Origin: Streptomyces aidingensis
Lineage (GTDB): Bacteria; Actinomycetota; Actinomycetes; Streptomycetales; Streptomycetaceae
NCBI RefSeq assembly: GCF_900112355.1
Contig: NZ_FOLM01000005.1
Coordinates: 248,001-312,000 of the forward strand
DNA: 64,000 nt
Direction: 5' to 3'
This document shows, piece by piece, positions 1 through 8,592 of the stretch. Position 1 is the stretch's first letter; every line of letters starts with the position of its first letter. The position numbers and the translations under genes were made by a program. The notes beneath the pieces were generated by a model. It did not search any database. It had not been told where the DNA came from and saw only the letters and a list, made by a program, of their open reading frames with translations.

Positions 1-1
1 C

Positions 2-283
2 TCAGGCGTCCAGGCCGATGGCGAAGGCGGCCTGGAGATCGTGCTGCGAATAGGCGCGGAACGCGGTGTGCGTCTCGGTGGCCGCCACGCCCGGAACCTT
101 GCTGATCCGGCCGGGGATCACCGCCGCCAGATCGTCATGCTCCGGCACCCGGACGATGGCGATCAGATCGTGCGCGCCGGTCACCGAGTAGACCTCGCTC
201 ACTCCTTCGAGGGCGGCGATCTCCTCCGCGATCTCCGGGATGCGGTCGGTCCGGGTCTTGATGAGCACGATCGCCGTGATCAT
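2..283 (-). CDS. Stand-alone Lrp/AsnC ligand-binding (RAM) domain protein
   Basis: The 93-residue product is the C-terminal effector-binding half of Lrp/AsnC regulators, with no helix-turn-helix. It begins MITAIVLIK, and the VSEVYSVTGAHDLIAIV core is typical of the alpha/beta RAM fold that binds small ligands, often amino acids. Such single-domain proteins are common in actinomycetes and may multimerise alone or with full-length Lrp proteins. The ATG is preceded by a GGAGG Shine-Dalgarno on the minus strand. The stop lies 2 bp from the window edge, so the downstream gene is not visible. It is divergent from the NYN gene. The family is clear; the ligand is unknown. Confidence 0.88.
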   Translation of the reverse strand: MITAIVLIKTRTDRIPEIAEEIAALEGVSEVYSVTGAHDLIAIVRVPEHDDLAAVIPGRISKVPGVAATETHTAFRAYSQHDLQAAFAIGLDA

Positions 284-586
284 GGCTCCTCCGCTCCTGT
301 CGGTTCCGTGACCGGCCGCTGTGCCGACGGCCTCGGTCCGCACTTTAGCCCGGCGCCTGATCCCGTCCGCGGCCCGGCAGGCCGTAGGGTGGCCCGGGAG
401 ACCTGATCCGCGCACCCTCGCGCACGCCCCGAGCACAGAAGGTAGGACAACACCATGGCGCTCCCCCAGCCGACGGGCCGCACGTCCCCAGCGGCTACCG
501 GATCCGGGAGGCCGGCCGGCAGATCCCCGGCGGACCGGAGGCGGCCGGGCGGAGCAGGCGCCGGGGCATGACGGACGAGGTGCACG
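284..586. promoter_or_regulatory. Divergent intergenic region, contents unresolved
   Basis: This 303-bp gap separates the Lrp-like gene (minus) from the NYN gene (plus) and must carry both promoters, but I see no convincing -35/-10 pair. A 38-codon ATG reading frame at 455-571 has a passable GAAGG upstream but Arg/Gly/Pro-rich composition and no recognisable family, so I do not call it a gene. Confidence 0.3.
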
Positions 587-1960
587 GTGGCCGATCGGAC
601 GGCAGGTCCCACGAGCGGCGGCGGTGACGGCGGAGGCGGCACGGAGCCCGGCGAGGCACTGGAGCACCCGCTCCCGGAGCAGGTCCGGCACCGGGTGGTG
701 GCCGCGGCCGGCGAGGCGTTCGGGGCCCTGACCCTCGCCGAACTGCCCGCCCCGCTGCGGCAGTACGCGCGTTTCACCCCTTCCCGGCGGCTGAAGTTCG
801 GCGCCACCGCCATCGCGGCGGCGCTGGAGAGCGACGCCGTCTTCCGCCAGCGTGTCGCGGCCGGGCTGCGCACCGCCCAGCCGGAGCTCGCCGAGGCCCT
901 GGAGCGGGGCGCGCCGCCGCCCGCCGCCGACCCGGTGGAGGTGGCCGCCGCCGCCTATCTGCTGCGCCCGCCCGGCTGGACCAAGCTGGTGGCCGCGGCC
1001 GGCGAGCAGGCCCGCCGGCAGCAGGAGCGCCAGGAGGAGGAGGAACGCGAGCGCGAGCTGGTCCGGCTGCGCGAGGAGCTGGCCCAGCTGCGCGCCGCGG
1101 CCCGGGACGAGGCCGAGCGCACCCGGCAGGAGCTGGACGCGGCGCGCCGGGAGAACGAAGGGCTGCACCGCAGGCTGCGCAGCGCGCAGAGCGATGTGCG
1201 GCGCGGCGAGGCCGCGGTGCGCAAGCTGCGCGCCGAACTGGAGGCGGCGCGCGGTGAGGCCGCCGCCGCGCAGTCCGCGGCGGACAGCGAGCTGCGCCGT
1301 CAGCGGGCCCGGCTGGCCGAGGCGGAGGCGGCGCTGGAGGCGGGCCGGCGGGCGGCCCGGGAGGGGCGCAGCGTGGCGGACATGCGGCTGCGGCTGCTGC
1401 TGGACACCATGCTGGACGCGGCCCAGGGCCTGCGCCGGGAACTCGCGCTGCCGCCGGTGGAGCTGCGGCCGGCCGAGACGGTGGACGCGGTGGAGCCCGG
1501 CGGGGTGACCCCGCACGATGTCTCGCTGCGGGCGCTGGCCGAGGACGATCCGGCGCTGCTGGACCAGCTGCTGGCGCTGCCGCAGACCCATGTGATCGTG
1601 GACGGCTACAACGTCACCAAGACCGGCTATCCCACGCTGCCGCTGGAGAAGCAGCGGCTGCGGCTGCTGGGCGGGCTGGCGGTGCTGGCCGCCCAGACCG
1701 GCGCCGAGATGACCTGTGTGTTCGACGGTGCCGCGCTGGACGCGCCGGTGCTGCTGGCGCCGCCGCGCGGGGTGCGGGTGCGGTTCAGCAAGCCCGGACA
1801 GACGGCGGACGAGCTGATCCGGCGGCTGGTGCGGGCCGAGCCCCCGGGGCGGCCGGTGGTGGTGGTCTCGGCGGACCGGGAGGTGGCCGAGGGAGTGGCC
1901 AGGGCGGGTGCCCGGCCGGTCGCCTCCACCCTGCTTCTCAAACGTCTCGCCCGGACCTGA
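587..1960 (+). CDS. NYN-domain (YacP-like) putative RNase with central coiled coil
   Basis: The 457-residue protein ends in a NYN/PIN-like domain: IVDGYN near residues 335-340, FDGA near 378, and VVVVSADREV near 425-435. These acidic positions form the metal site of the PIN-nuclease fold. The middle (about 140-270) is a long Glu/Arg/Ala-rich coiled coil, and the N-terminal part is the conserved actinobacterial extension. An RNA-processing role is inferred from the fold. The GTG start follows a GAGG box. An upstream ATG at 568 is in another frame and terminates early. The gene appears to be a single transcription unit. Confidence 0.85.
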   Translation: MADRTAGPTSGGGDGGGGTEPGEALEHPLPEQVRHRVVAAAGEAFGALTLAELPAPLRQYARFTPSRRLKFGATAIAAALESDAVFRQRVAAGLRTAQPELAEALERGAPPPAADPVEVAAAAYLLRPPGWTKLVAAAGEQARRQQERQEEEERERELVRLREELAQLRAAARDEAERTRQELDAARRENEGLHRRLRSAQSDVRRGEAAVRKLRAELEAARGEAAAAQSAADSELRRQRARLAEAEAALEAGRRAAREGRSVADMRLRLLLDTMLDAAQGLRRELALPPVELRPAETVDAVEPGGVTPHDVSLRALAEDDPALLDQLLALPQTHVIVDGYNVTKTGYPTLPLEKQRLRLLGGLAVLAAQTGAEMTCVFDGAALDAPVLLAPPRGVRVRFSKPGQTADELIRRLVRAEPPGRPVVVVSADREVAEGVARAGARPVASTLLLKRLART

Positions 1961-2061
1961 TACCGAGCCGATACCGGGGCGAGCCCGTCCCGAATCCGCG
2001 GCGGGGCCCGCCGGGCGGCCCGGCGAGCGGTTTGAGCACTCCCTCCCTTTTGCCCGTTATG

Positions 2062-2090
2062 ACGCCAACATCCCCTAGGGATGGTGACGT
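2062..2090. promoter_or_regulatory. Imperfect inverted repeat (candidate operator)
   Basis: Two 13-base arms flank a single central base; 11 of 13 positions pair. The inner half, CATCCC-CTA-GGGATG at 2069-2083, is perfect. It lies in the long gap upstream of the NlpC/P60 gene that starts at 2323, where a dimeric regulator could bind. I could not match it to a known actinobacterial operator. Confidence 0.4.
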
Positions 2091-2146
2091 TGGGGTTCCT
2101 CCTCCACGGAGAGTGTGATAGAAGTAGCAGGCCGTACGAGGTAAGT

Positions 2147-2180
2147 AAAAAAACCCCGCCGGGATTTGAACCCGGTGAGA
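2147..2180 (-). terminator. Leftward intrinsic-terminator-like hairpin with tRNA T-arm-like sequence
   Basis: On the minus strand, a hairpin (CCGGG stem, 7-nt loop, CCCGG, extended by UCUC/GGGG pairs around one mismatch) is followed directly by seven U. That is a textbook intrinsic terminator, unusual in this GC-rich genome. The hairpin also reads as a tRNA T-arm (GGTTCAAATCC). I could not fold a complete tRNA because the matching 5' acceptor strand is missing. No annotated gene is transcribed leftward here. Confidence 0.4.
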
Positions 2181-2322
2181 CGGCGTCGCTAGGGTCTGGC
2201 ATCGAACCTTCACGCGGTGGACCACCCAATGGGGGTGGCCGTGGAGGACCGCCTGACCCGTGGCTCGTTGCGCGGGGCCGGAGTCATTCGGCAGGCGGCT
2301 GAGGAAGAAGGAGATCGCCCCA

Positions 2323-3390
2323 GTGGCGTCCCATCGTCGTCCCAAGCAGCCCAGCCGCGCACGTGTGACCATTTTCGGCGCCACTGCGGCTGCCACCGTG
2401 GCCCTCACCGCTCAGTCCGCGCAGGCCGACCCCAAGCCGACCAAGGACGAGGTCAAGGAGCGGGTCGACCAGCTGCACGAGGAAGCCGCGGAGATCACCG
2501 ACGAGTACAACGGCGCGGTGGAGGCCGAGGAGGAGCTGGAGGAGTCCGTCGAGGAACTCCAGGACTCCGTCGCCCGCGGGCAGCAGGAGCTGAACGAGCT
2601 CCGCAGCGGCCTCGGCTCGGTCGCCGCCGCCCAGTACCGCAACGGCGGCCTGGCGCCCTCCATGCAGCTCTTCCTCTCCTCCGACCCGGACGGCTATCTG
2701 GAGCAGGCGTCCGCGCTCGACCAGGTCACCGCCAAGCAGGCCGAGGCGCTCCGGCAGATCGAGACCAAGCAGCGCACCCTTGAGCAGCAGCGCGAGGAGG
2801 CCGCCGGCCAGCTGGAGACGCTGGAGGAGACCCGCGAGCAGATCAAGGAGAAGAAGGAGCAGATCCAGGGCAAGCTCAGCGCCGCCCAGGAACTGCTCAA
2901 CCAGCTCACCGAGGAGGAGCGCCGCCGGCTGGAGGCCGAGGAGGCCGCCCGGCAGGCCGCGGCCGCCGCCGAGGTGGAGCGCGCCTCGCGGGACGAGGGC
3001 ACCCGCACCGACATCACGGTGAGCGCCGGCAGCGCCTCCTCGCGCGCCATGGCCGCCCTCTCCGCCGCCCAGTCCAAGCTGGGCTCGCCCTATGTCTACG
3101 GCTCGGCCGGCCCCAGCACCTTCGACTGCTCGGGCCTGACCTCCTGGGCGTACGCGCAGGCGGGCATCGCGCTGCCGCGCACCTCGCAGTCCCAGGCCGG
3201 CGCCGGCACCCGGATCTACTCGGCCTCCGACCTCCAGCCGGGCGACCTGGTGCTGTACTACAGCGGGCTGAGCCACATCGGGATGTACGTGGGCAACGGC
3301 CAGATCATCCACGCGCCGCGCACCGGCAGCGTGGTGAGCTACACCGGCGTGCACACGATGCCCTTCCAGTTCGGGGTCCGTGTCGCCTGA
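2323..3390 (+). CDS. Secreted NlpC/P60 peptidoglycan endopeptidase with N-terminal coiled coil
   Basis: A 355-residue exported cell-wall hydrolase. Residues 1-35 form a signal peptide (basic start, hydrophobic core, AQA cleavage site). Residues about 40-235 are a Glu-rich coiled coil resembling RipA-type autoinhibitory or localisation segments. The C-terminal NlpC/P60 domain has catalytic Cys269 (FDCSG), His318 (SHIGMY) and His330 (IIHAPR). The family cleaves the gamma-D-Glu to diamino-acid bond of stem peptides. The GTG at 2323 was chosen because AAGGAG lies 9 bases upstream and the signal peptide then begins correctly. A paralogue follows at 3627. Confidence 0.93.
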   Translation: MASHRRPKQPSRARVTIFGATAAATVALTAQSAQADPKPTKDEVKERVDQLHEEAAEITDEYNGAVEAEEELEESVEELQDSVARGQQELNELRSGLGSVAAAQYRNGGLAPSMQLFLSSDPDGYLEQASALDQVTAKQAEALRQIETKQRTLEQQREEAAGQLETLEETREQIKEKKEQIQGKLSAAQELLNQLTEEERRRLEAEEAARQAAAAAEVERASRDEGTRTDITVSAGSASSRAMAALSAAQSKLGSPYVYGSAGPSTFDCSGLTSWAYAQAGIALPRTSQSQAGAGTRIYSASDLQPGDLVLYYSGLSHIGMYVGNGQIIHAPRTGSVVSYTGVHTMPFQFGVRVA

Positions 3391-3626
3391 CGCCGCCGGC
3401 TTCCCGGCCCGGACCGGACCGCGCGTTCGGCCGTCCGGGTGGTTTCCCGCTGCCCTCTGCGGCGGTCGTACCGGACCGTGGTGACCTGCGGCTATGCCCC
3501 GCTGTCCAGCCCACTTGAGGGCCGGCGGCCGGGTGTCGCCGCGCCGGGATACCGGCGTGCGCGCCGCCGGCACCGCTAGATTCTGCTCCCGCTTCTCGGA
3601 CCCGTCCGAAGGGAGCGGAACCAGCA

Positions 3627-4634
3627 GTGTTCCCCAAGCGAACGCACGCCGCGCACCGCAGAGCGCGTCAGCACCCGCGCGGACTGGCACTGTCCGCGGC
3701 CGGCGCCGCCGCCCTGGCGGCCGGCATGGTGCCCGGGCCGCAGGCCGCCGCCGAGCCCCTTGACGAACTGCTGGCCGAGGCCGAGCGGGCGGTGGAGGCC
3801 TACAACGCGCTCCAGGAGCGGGTCGGCGAACTCGGCACCGAGGTGGAGCGGCGCCAGGACCAGGTGGCCCGCGGCCAGGCCGAGGTGAACGCGCTGCGCG
3901 TCACGGCGGGCGCGGTGGCCGCCGCCCAGTACCGCTCCGGCGGGACGGCACCGGCACTGGTGCTGCTGCTGTCCGAGGACCCGGAGGGCTATCTGGCCCG
4001 GGCCGAGACCCTGGAGCGGGCCGGCGCCCGCAGGGCCGAGGGACTGCGCCGGCTGCACACCGCCAACGCGGTGCTGGAGCAGCGCCGGGAGCAGGCGGCC
4101 CGGGCCCTGGAGCAACTGGAGACCCAGCGCGCCGAACTGGCCCGCCGCAAGACCGAGGTGCAGCGCAGACTCGCCGCCGCCCGGGAGGCCTACCGGCACC
4201 GCGCCCGCCAGGACCGCGCGGACCGGGCGGGCCGCGAGGGGGAGCGCGGGCCGGTGGCGGCCACCGGGGCCGCGGAGACGGCGCCCTCGGCCCGTGCCGG
4301 GGCCGCGGTGGCGGCTGCCCGGCGGGCGGTCGGCCGTCCCTACGCATGGGGCCAGAACGGGCCCTGGGGCTTCGACTGCTCGGGCCTGACCCAGTGGGCC
4401 TGGGCACAGGCCGGAGTGGCCCTGCCGCGCACCTCGCAGGCCCAGGCCACGGCCGGGGAACGGGTGCCGCTGGAGCAGGCCCGGCCGGGCGATCTGGTGG
4501 TCTACCGGGCGGACGCCAGCCATGTCGCCCTCTACGCCGGCGGGGGACAGGTCATCCACGCGCCCTACCCGGGCGCCGCCGTCCGCCCCGACCCGGTCGG
4601 CATGATGCCCGTGACCGCGGTCGTCCGCCCCTGA
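3627..4634 (+). CDS. Secreted NlpC/P60 peptidoglycan endopeptidase, paralogue
   Basis: A 335-residue paralogue of the preceding hydrolase with the same architecture: signal peptide (about 1-40), coiled coil (about 42-195), and C-terminal NlpC/P60 domain with Cys251 (FDCSG), His299 (SHVALY) and His311 (VIHAPY). The coiled coil keeps the QYR and LLSEDPEGYL positions found in its neighbour, so the pair arose by tandem duplication. The start is GTG; a TAGATT -10-like hexamer at 3577-3582 suggests its own promoter in the 236-bp gap. It is expected to remodel peptidoglycan outside the membrane. Confidence 0.92.
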   Translation: MFPKRTHAAHRRARQHPRGLALSAAGAAALAAGMVPGPQAAAEPLDELLAEAERAVEAYNALQERVGELGTEVERRQDQVARGQAEVNALRVTAGAVAAAQYRSGGTAPALVLLLSEDPEGYLARAETLERAGARRAEGLRRLHTANAVLEQRREQAARALEQLETQRAELARRKTEVQRRLAAAREAYRHRARQDRADRAGREGERGPVAATGAAETAPSARAGAAVAAARRAVGRPYAWGQNGPWGFDCSGLTQWAWAQAGVALPRTSQAQATAGERVPLEQARPGDLVVYRADASHVALYAGGGQVIHAPYPGAAVRPDPVGMMPVTAVVRP

Positions 4635-4714
4635 CCCGGGCCGGGGACGGGCCGCCCCGGCACGGGCCGGGGTCCGGGACGGGGTGTCGGCGGGGGCGAC
4701 TAGAGTTCCGGGTG

Positions 4715-5866
4715 ATGCACAAGACCCTGCTCGTCACCAATGACTTCCCGCCCCGGCCGGGCGGCATCCAGGCGTTTCTGCACAGCATGGCGCTGCGCCT
4801 CGATCCCGCCGAGGTGGTCGTCTACGCCTCCACCTGGAAGCGCGACCGGGAAGGGCCGGCGGCCACCGCGGCGTTCGACGCGGAGCAGCCGTTCACCGTG
4901 GTGCGGGACCGCACCACCATGCTGCTGCCCACGCCCCGCGTCACCCGCCGGGCCTGCGAGCTGCTGAGCGAGCACGGGTGCGGCTCGGTGTGGTTCGGCG
5001 CCGCGGCGCCACTCGGCCTGATGGCTCCCGCGCTGCGCCGGGCCGGTGCCCGGCGGCTCGTCGCCACCACGCACGGCCATGAGGCCGGCTGGGCCCAGCT
5101 CCCCGCCGCCCGGCAGCTGCTGCGCCGGATCGGCGAGGCCACCGACACCCTGACCTACCTCGGCGAGTACACCCGCTCCAGGATCGCCCCGGCGGTCGGC
5201 CCGGAGGCCGCCGCCCGGATGACGCAGCTTCCCCCCGGGGTCGACGAGAAGACCTTCCACCCCGGCTCCGGCGGCGCCGAGCTGCGCGCCGCACTGGGCC
5301 TGGCCGGCCGGCCGGTGGTGGTCTGCGTCTCCCGGCTGGTCCGCCGCAAGGGCCAGGACACCCTGATCAAAGCCATGCCGCGGATCCTGGCCGCCGAGCC
5401 GGAGACGGTGCTGCTGATCGTCGGGGGCGGCCCGTACCGCAGGGAGCTGGAACGGCTGGCCGCCCGCCTGGGCGTGGCCGGCTCGGTGCGCTTCACCGGG
5501 CCGCTGGCCTGGTCGGAGCTGCCGGCCCACTTCGGCGCGGGCGACGTCTTCGCGATGCCCTGCCGCACCCGCCGCGGCGGGCTGGACGTGGAGGGCCTGG
5601 GCATCGTCTATCTGGAGGCGTCCGCGACCGGCCTGCCGGTGGTCGCCGGGGATTCCGGCGGCGCCCCGGACGCGGTGCTGGACGGCGAGACGGGCTGGGT
5701 GGTGCGCGGCGGCGCGGAGACGGCCGCCGAGGAGACCGCGGAGCGCGTCGTCACCCTGCTCGGGGACGCGGACCTGCGCCGCCGGATGGGCGAGCGGGGA
5801 CGCGCCTGGGTCGCGGAGCGCTGGCGCTGGGATCTGCTCGCCGACCGCCTGCGCGGGCTGCTCTGA
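4715..5866 (+). CDS. GT4 glycosyltransferase, PimB-like
   Basis: A 383-residue GT-B retaining glycosyltransferase. The N-terminal acceptor domain starts with TNDFPPRPGGIQ, characteristic of the PimB/MshA branch. The C-terminal nucleotide-sugar domain has CVSRLVRRKGQD, then a motif region ending GLGIVYLEASATGLPVV that contains the conserved EX7E glutamates. PimB-type enzymes transfer mannose from GDP-mannose to phosphatidylinositol mannosides at the cytoplasmic membrane; substrate assignment here is by similarity only. A TAGAGT -10-like hexamer lies 8 bases upstream of the ATG, and an in-frame GTG sits one codon earlier, so the transcript may be leaderless. It converges on the acyl-CoA ligase gene. 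Confidence 0.85.
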   Translation: MHKTLLVTNDFPPRPGGIQAFLHSMALRLDPAEVVVYASTWKRDREGPAATAAFDAEQPFTVVRDRTTMLLPTPRVTRRACELLSEHGCGSVWFGAAAPLGLMAPALRRAGARRLVATTHGHEAGWAQLPAARQLLRRIGEATDTLTYLGEYTRSRIAPAVGPEAAARMTQLPPGVDEKTFHPGSGGAELRAALGLAGRPVVVCVSRLVRRKGQDTLIKAMPRILAAEPETVLLIVGGGPYRRELERLAARLGVAGSVRFTGPLAWSELPAHFGAGDVFAMPCRTRRGGLDVEGLGIVYLEASATGLPVVAGDSGGAPDAVLDGETGWVVRGGAETAAEETAERVVTLLGDADLRRRMGERGRAWVAERWRWDLLADRLRGLL

Positions 5867-5891
5867 CGCCGCGCGGCGGGGCCGGCCGCCG

Positions 5892-7706
5892 TCAGGCGCC
5901 GTAGAGTTCGTCGATCAGGCCGGCGTAGTCCTTGAGCACCACATGCCGCTTCAGCTTCATCGAGGGCGTCAGATGGCCGGACTCCTCGGAGAACGGCACC
6001 GGCAGCACCCGGAAGGCGCGCACCGACTCGGCGCGCGAGACCGCGGCGTTGCCGCCGTCCACCGCCTCCTGCACGGCGGCCAGCAGTTCCGGATCGGCCA
6101 GCAGTTCCTCCCGGGGCAGTCCCGCCCTGCCGTGTTCGGCCGCCCACCGTCCCAGGAACTCCTCGTCCAGGGTGATCAGCGCGGCAACGAACGGCCGGCC
6201 GTCGCCCACCACCATGCACTCCGAGATCAGCGCATGGGCCCGGATCCGGTCCTCGATCACCGCCGGAGCGACGTTCTTGCCGCCCGCGGTGACGATGATC
6301 TCCTTCTTCCGCCCGGTGAGGGAGAGATAGCCGTCGTCGTCCAGCGAGCCCAGGTCGCCGGTGCGGTACCAGCCGTCCGTCATGGCCTCGGCGGTGGCCG
6401 CCTCGTTGTTCCAGTAGCCGGAGAACAGATGATCGCCGCGCAGCAGCACCTCGCCGTCCTCGGCGATCGCCACCGAACTGCCCGGCAGCGGGCGCCCGAC
6501 CGTGCCGATCCGCGGCGCGTCCCACGGGTTGAAGGCGGTCGGCGCACAGGATTCGGTCAGGCCGTAGCCCTCCAGCACCGTGAAGCCGATGCCCCGGTAG
6601 AAGTGGCCCAGCCGCTCGCCCAGCGCCGCCCCGCCGGAGATGGCGTGGGTGGCCCGGCCGCCCAGCACGGCCCGCAGCCTGCGGTACACCAGCCGGTCGT
6701 GGAGCGCGTGCCGCAGCCGCAGGCCCAGCGGCATCCGGCCCGGGGCGTCCAGCGCGCGGCTGTAGGCGATGGCGGTGCCGGCGGCGCGGTCGAAGATCCC
6801 GCCCTTGCCGCCCTCCCGGGCCTTGGCCCGCGCCGAGTTGTAGACCTTCTCGAACACCCGGGGGACGCCGAGCAGGGTGGTGGGCCGGAACGAGGCCAGG
6901 TCCTCGGTGAGGGTCTTGATGTCGCCCACATGCCCCAGCCGGATCGGCGCCATCACACAGGCCACCTGCACCAGCCGGGCGAACACATGGGCCAGCGGGA
7001 GGAAGAGCAGCACCGAGCTGTGTCCGGTGCGGAACAGCGGCTCCAGGGCGCGCACCACATTGCCGGCGTCGGCGAGGAAGGCGCGGTGGCTCAGCATGCA
7101 GCCCTTGGGGCGGCCGGTGGTGCCGGAGGTGTAGATGAGGGTGGCCGTGGAGTCCGGGCCGAGGGTGTCCCGGCGCTGCTCCAGGACCTCGTCGGTGACC
7201 GCGGCCCCGGCCCTGGTCAGCGCCTCCACCGCGCCGGCGCCCGGCTCCTCGCCGGCGTCGAGGGTCCACAGCAGGGTGCAGGCGGGCGCCCGGTCGCGCA
7301 CCGACTCGACGGCGGCCCGGTGCCCGGCGGTCTCGGTCACGCAGGCGACCGCGCCGGAGTCGGCCAGGATCCAGGCGAGCTGCTCGGCGGAACTGGTCTC
7401 GTAGACCGGGACGGTGACCGCGCCCGCGTACCAGATGGCGAAGTCCAGCAGTGACCACTCGTAGCGGGTGCGGGCCATCAGGGCGACCCGGTCGCCCGGC
7501 TCCACGCCGGAGGCGATCAGGCCCCTGGCCACCGCCCGGACCTGGTCGCGGAACTCGGTGGCGGTGACGTCCGCCCAGCCGGCGGCGCCCGCACGGCGGG
7601 CCATCACCGGCTCGGCCGGGTGACGCTCGGCGTTCCGGTCCAGCAGCAGCGGCAGGCTGGCCCCGGCGGGTACCTCGTACAGGGCCGGCAGGCTGAACTC
7701 GCGCAC
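5892..7706 (-). CDS. Long-chain fatty-acid-CoA ligase (AMP-forming)
   Basis: A 604-residue ANL-superfamily enzyme that activates fatty acids to acyl-CoA through an acyl-adenylate. The AMP-binding P-loop-like motif YTSGTTGRPKG is clear, followed by GGAALGE, a GYGLTE motif and the YRTGDLGSLDDDGYL hinge region. The C-terminal lysine-containing GRKKEIIVTAGGKNV motif is intact. I chose GTG 7706 (VREFSLPALYEVP), which has GAGGAG just upstream; the frame stays open further upstream but lacks a better ribosome site. It is divergent from the SRPBCC gene. Confidence 0.92.
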   Translation of the reverse strand: MREFSLPALYEVPAGASLPLLLDRNAERHPAEPVMARRAGAAGWADVTATEFRDQVRAVARGLIASGVEPGDRVALMARTRYEWSLLDFAIWYAGAVTVPVYETSSAEQLAWILADSGAVACVTETAGHRAAVESVRDRAPACTLLWTLDAGEEPGAGAVEALTRAGAAVTDEVLEQRRDTLGPDSTATLIYTSGTTGRPKGCMLSHRAFLADAGNVVRALEPLFRTGHSSVLLFLPLAHVFARLVQVACVMAPIRLGHVGDIKTLTEDLASFRPTTLLGVPRVFEKVYNSARAKAREGGKGGIFDRAAGTAIAYSRALDAPGRMPLGLRLRHALHDRLVYRRLRAVLGGRATHAISGGAALGERLGHFYRGIGFTVLEGYGLTESCAPTAFNPWDAPRIGTVGRPLPGSSVAIAEDGEVLLRGDHLFSGYWNNEAATAEAMTDGWYRTGDLGSLDDDGYLSLTGRKKEIIVTAGGKNVAPAVIEDRIRAHALISECMVVGDGRPFVAALITLDEEFLGRWAAEHGRAGLPREELLADPELLAAVQEAVDGGNAAVSRAESVRAFRVLPVPFSEESGHLTPSMKLKRHVVLKDYAGLIDELYGA

Positions 7707-7834
7707 CTCTGCATCTCCTCGGCGTCGTCGCAGGGGCCGCAGCGGACCGGCCACCGTTGGCATGGATCGGGCATTCCCGACTGGCATGGATGCCGGGCGG
7801 GGACCGTACGGATCCCGCCACAGGACGCCCGACG

Positions 7835-7851
7835 TTACCCACGGGTAGTAA
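7835..7851. promoter_or_regulatory. TTAC...GTAA dyad in the divergent region (candidate operator)
   Basis: The 17-base element has TTAC and GTAA ends and an inner ACCC-AC-GGGT dyad. It lies in the 367-bp gap between the divergent acyl-CoA ligase and SRPBCC genes, about 130 bases upstream of the ligase start. Such dyads are typical of TetR/GntR operators controlling fatty-acid genes, but the regulator is not identifiable here. I recognise nothing else in this gap. Confidence 0.3.
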
Positions 7852-8073
7852 GCCATGGGTAGGGTTTCACCAGAAGTTGTTCACTGCGTCACATCGCCGG
7901 CCGCAGGCGGGGGTGTCCGGCGGGCACCGCCCGAAGCGTACTCCAGTGGCCGGGCGGGCCCGCGCCGGCCTCCCGGCTTCCCCGGCCGCCTCCGGTGGCG
8001 GGGCGGCAGCCGCCCGCGCGGTAGCCTTCCCCCCGGTGGCAGCGGTGACGGAACGCATAAGGAGCCTCCAGCC

Positions 8074-8592
8074 ATGGCGGAGCACACCAGGTCGAGCATC
8101 ACCATCGCGGCATCGCCGGAGGCGGTGATGGCGGTGATCGCGGACTTCGCCCGCTATCCGGAGTGGACCGGGGAGGTCAAGGAGGCCGAGGTGCTCTCCG
8201 CCGACCCCCGGGGCCGGGCGGAGCAGGTCCGGCTGCTGCTCGACGCCGGGGCCATCAAGGACGAGCACACCCTGGCCTACCAGTGGTCCGGCAGCCGCGA
8301 GGTGCGCTGGTCGCTGGTGAAGTCGAAGATGCTGCGCACCCTGGACGGCTCCTACCGGCTGGTCCCCGCCTCCGGCGGCCGGCACACCGAGGTGACCTAC
8401 CAGCTCACCGTGGATGTGAAGATCCCGATGCTGGGCACCTTCAAGCGCAAGGCGGAGAAGGTGATCATCGACCGGGCGCTGGACGGGCTGAAGAAGCGGG
8501 TGGAGAGCGGTGGCGCCCCGGGCGGCACCCCCGGCGGCACCCCGGGCGAGGACGTGGACGGCGGCGTGGGCGTGGAGAGCGGCGGGAAGTGA
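8074..8592 (+). CDS. SRPBCC (START-like) family protein
   Basis: A 172-residue START/Bet v1-like helix-grip protein. It opens SSITIAASPEAVMAVIADFARYPEW, the standard SRPBCC start (polyketide-cyclase/CoxG-like subfamily), and ends in a Gly/Pro-rich tail of repeated GGTPG. These proteins bind hydrophobic ligands in a deep cavity; its substrate is unknown. The ATG has a strong AAGGAG 9 bases upstream. Its stop overlaps the GTG of the ArsA-like gene (GTGA at 8589-8592), so the two are translationally coupled and probably act together. Confidence 0.88.
   Translation: MAEHTRSSITIAASPEAVMAVIADFARYPEWTGEVKEAEVLSADPRGRAEQVRLLLDAGAIKDEHTLAYQWSGSREVRWSLVKSKMLRTLDGSYRLVPASGGRHTEVTYQLTVDVKIPMLGTFKRKAEKVIIDRALDGLKKRVESGGAPGGTPGGTPGEDVDGGVGVESGGK

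Noticed and set aside
455..571. A 38-codon ORF between the Lrp-like and NYN genes
   Set aside because: Arg/Gly/Pro-rich, no family, and only a weak ribosome site.
2140..2235. A tRNA gene on the minus strand
   Set aside because: A good T-arm is present, but no 5' acceptor strand, D-arm or anticodon arm pairs with it.
2284..3690. A 468-codon minus-strand frame opposite the first NlpC/P60 gene
   Set aside because: Translation is Leu/Gly/Ala-rich repeats opposite a coiled coil; no family or start signal.
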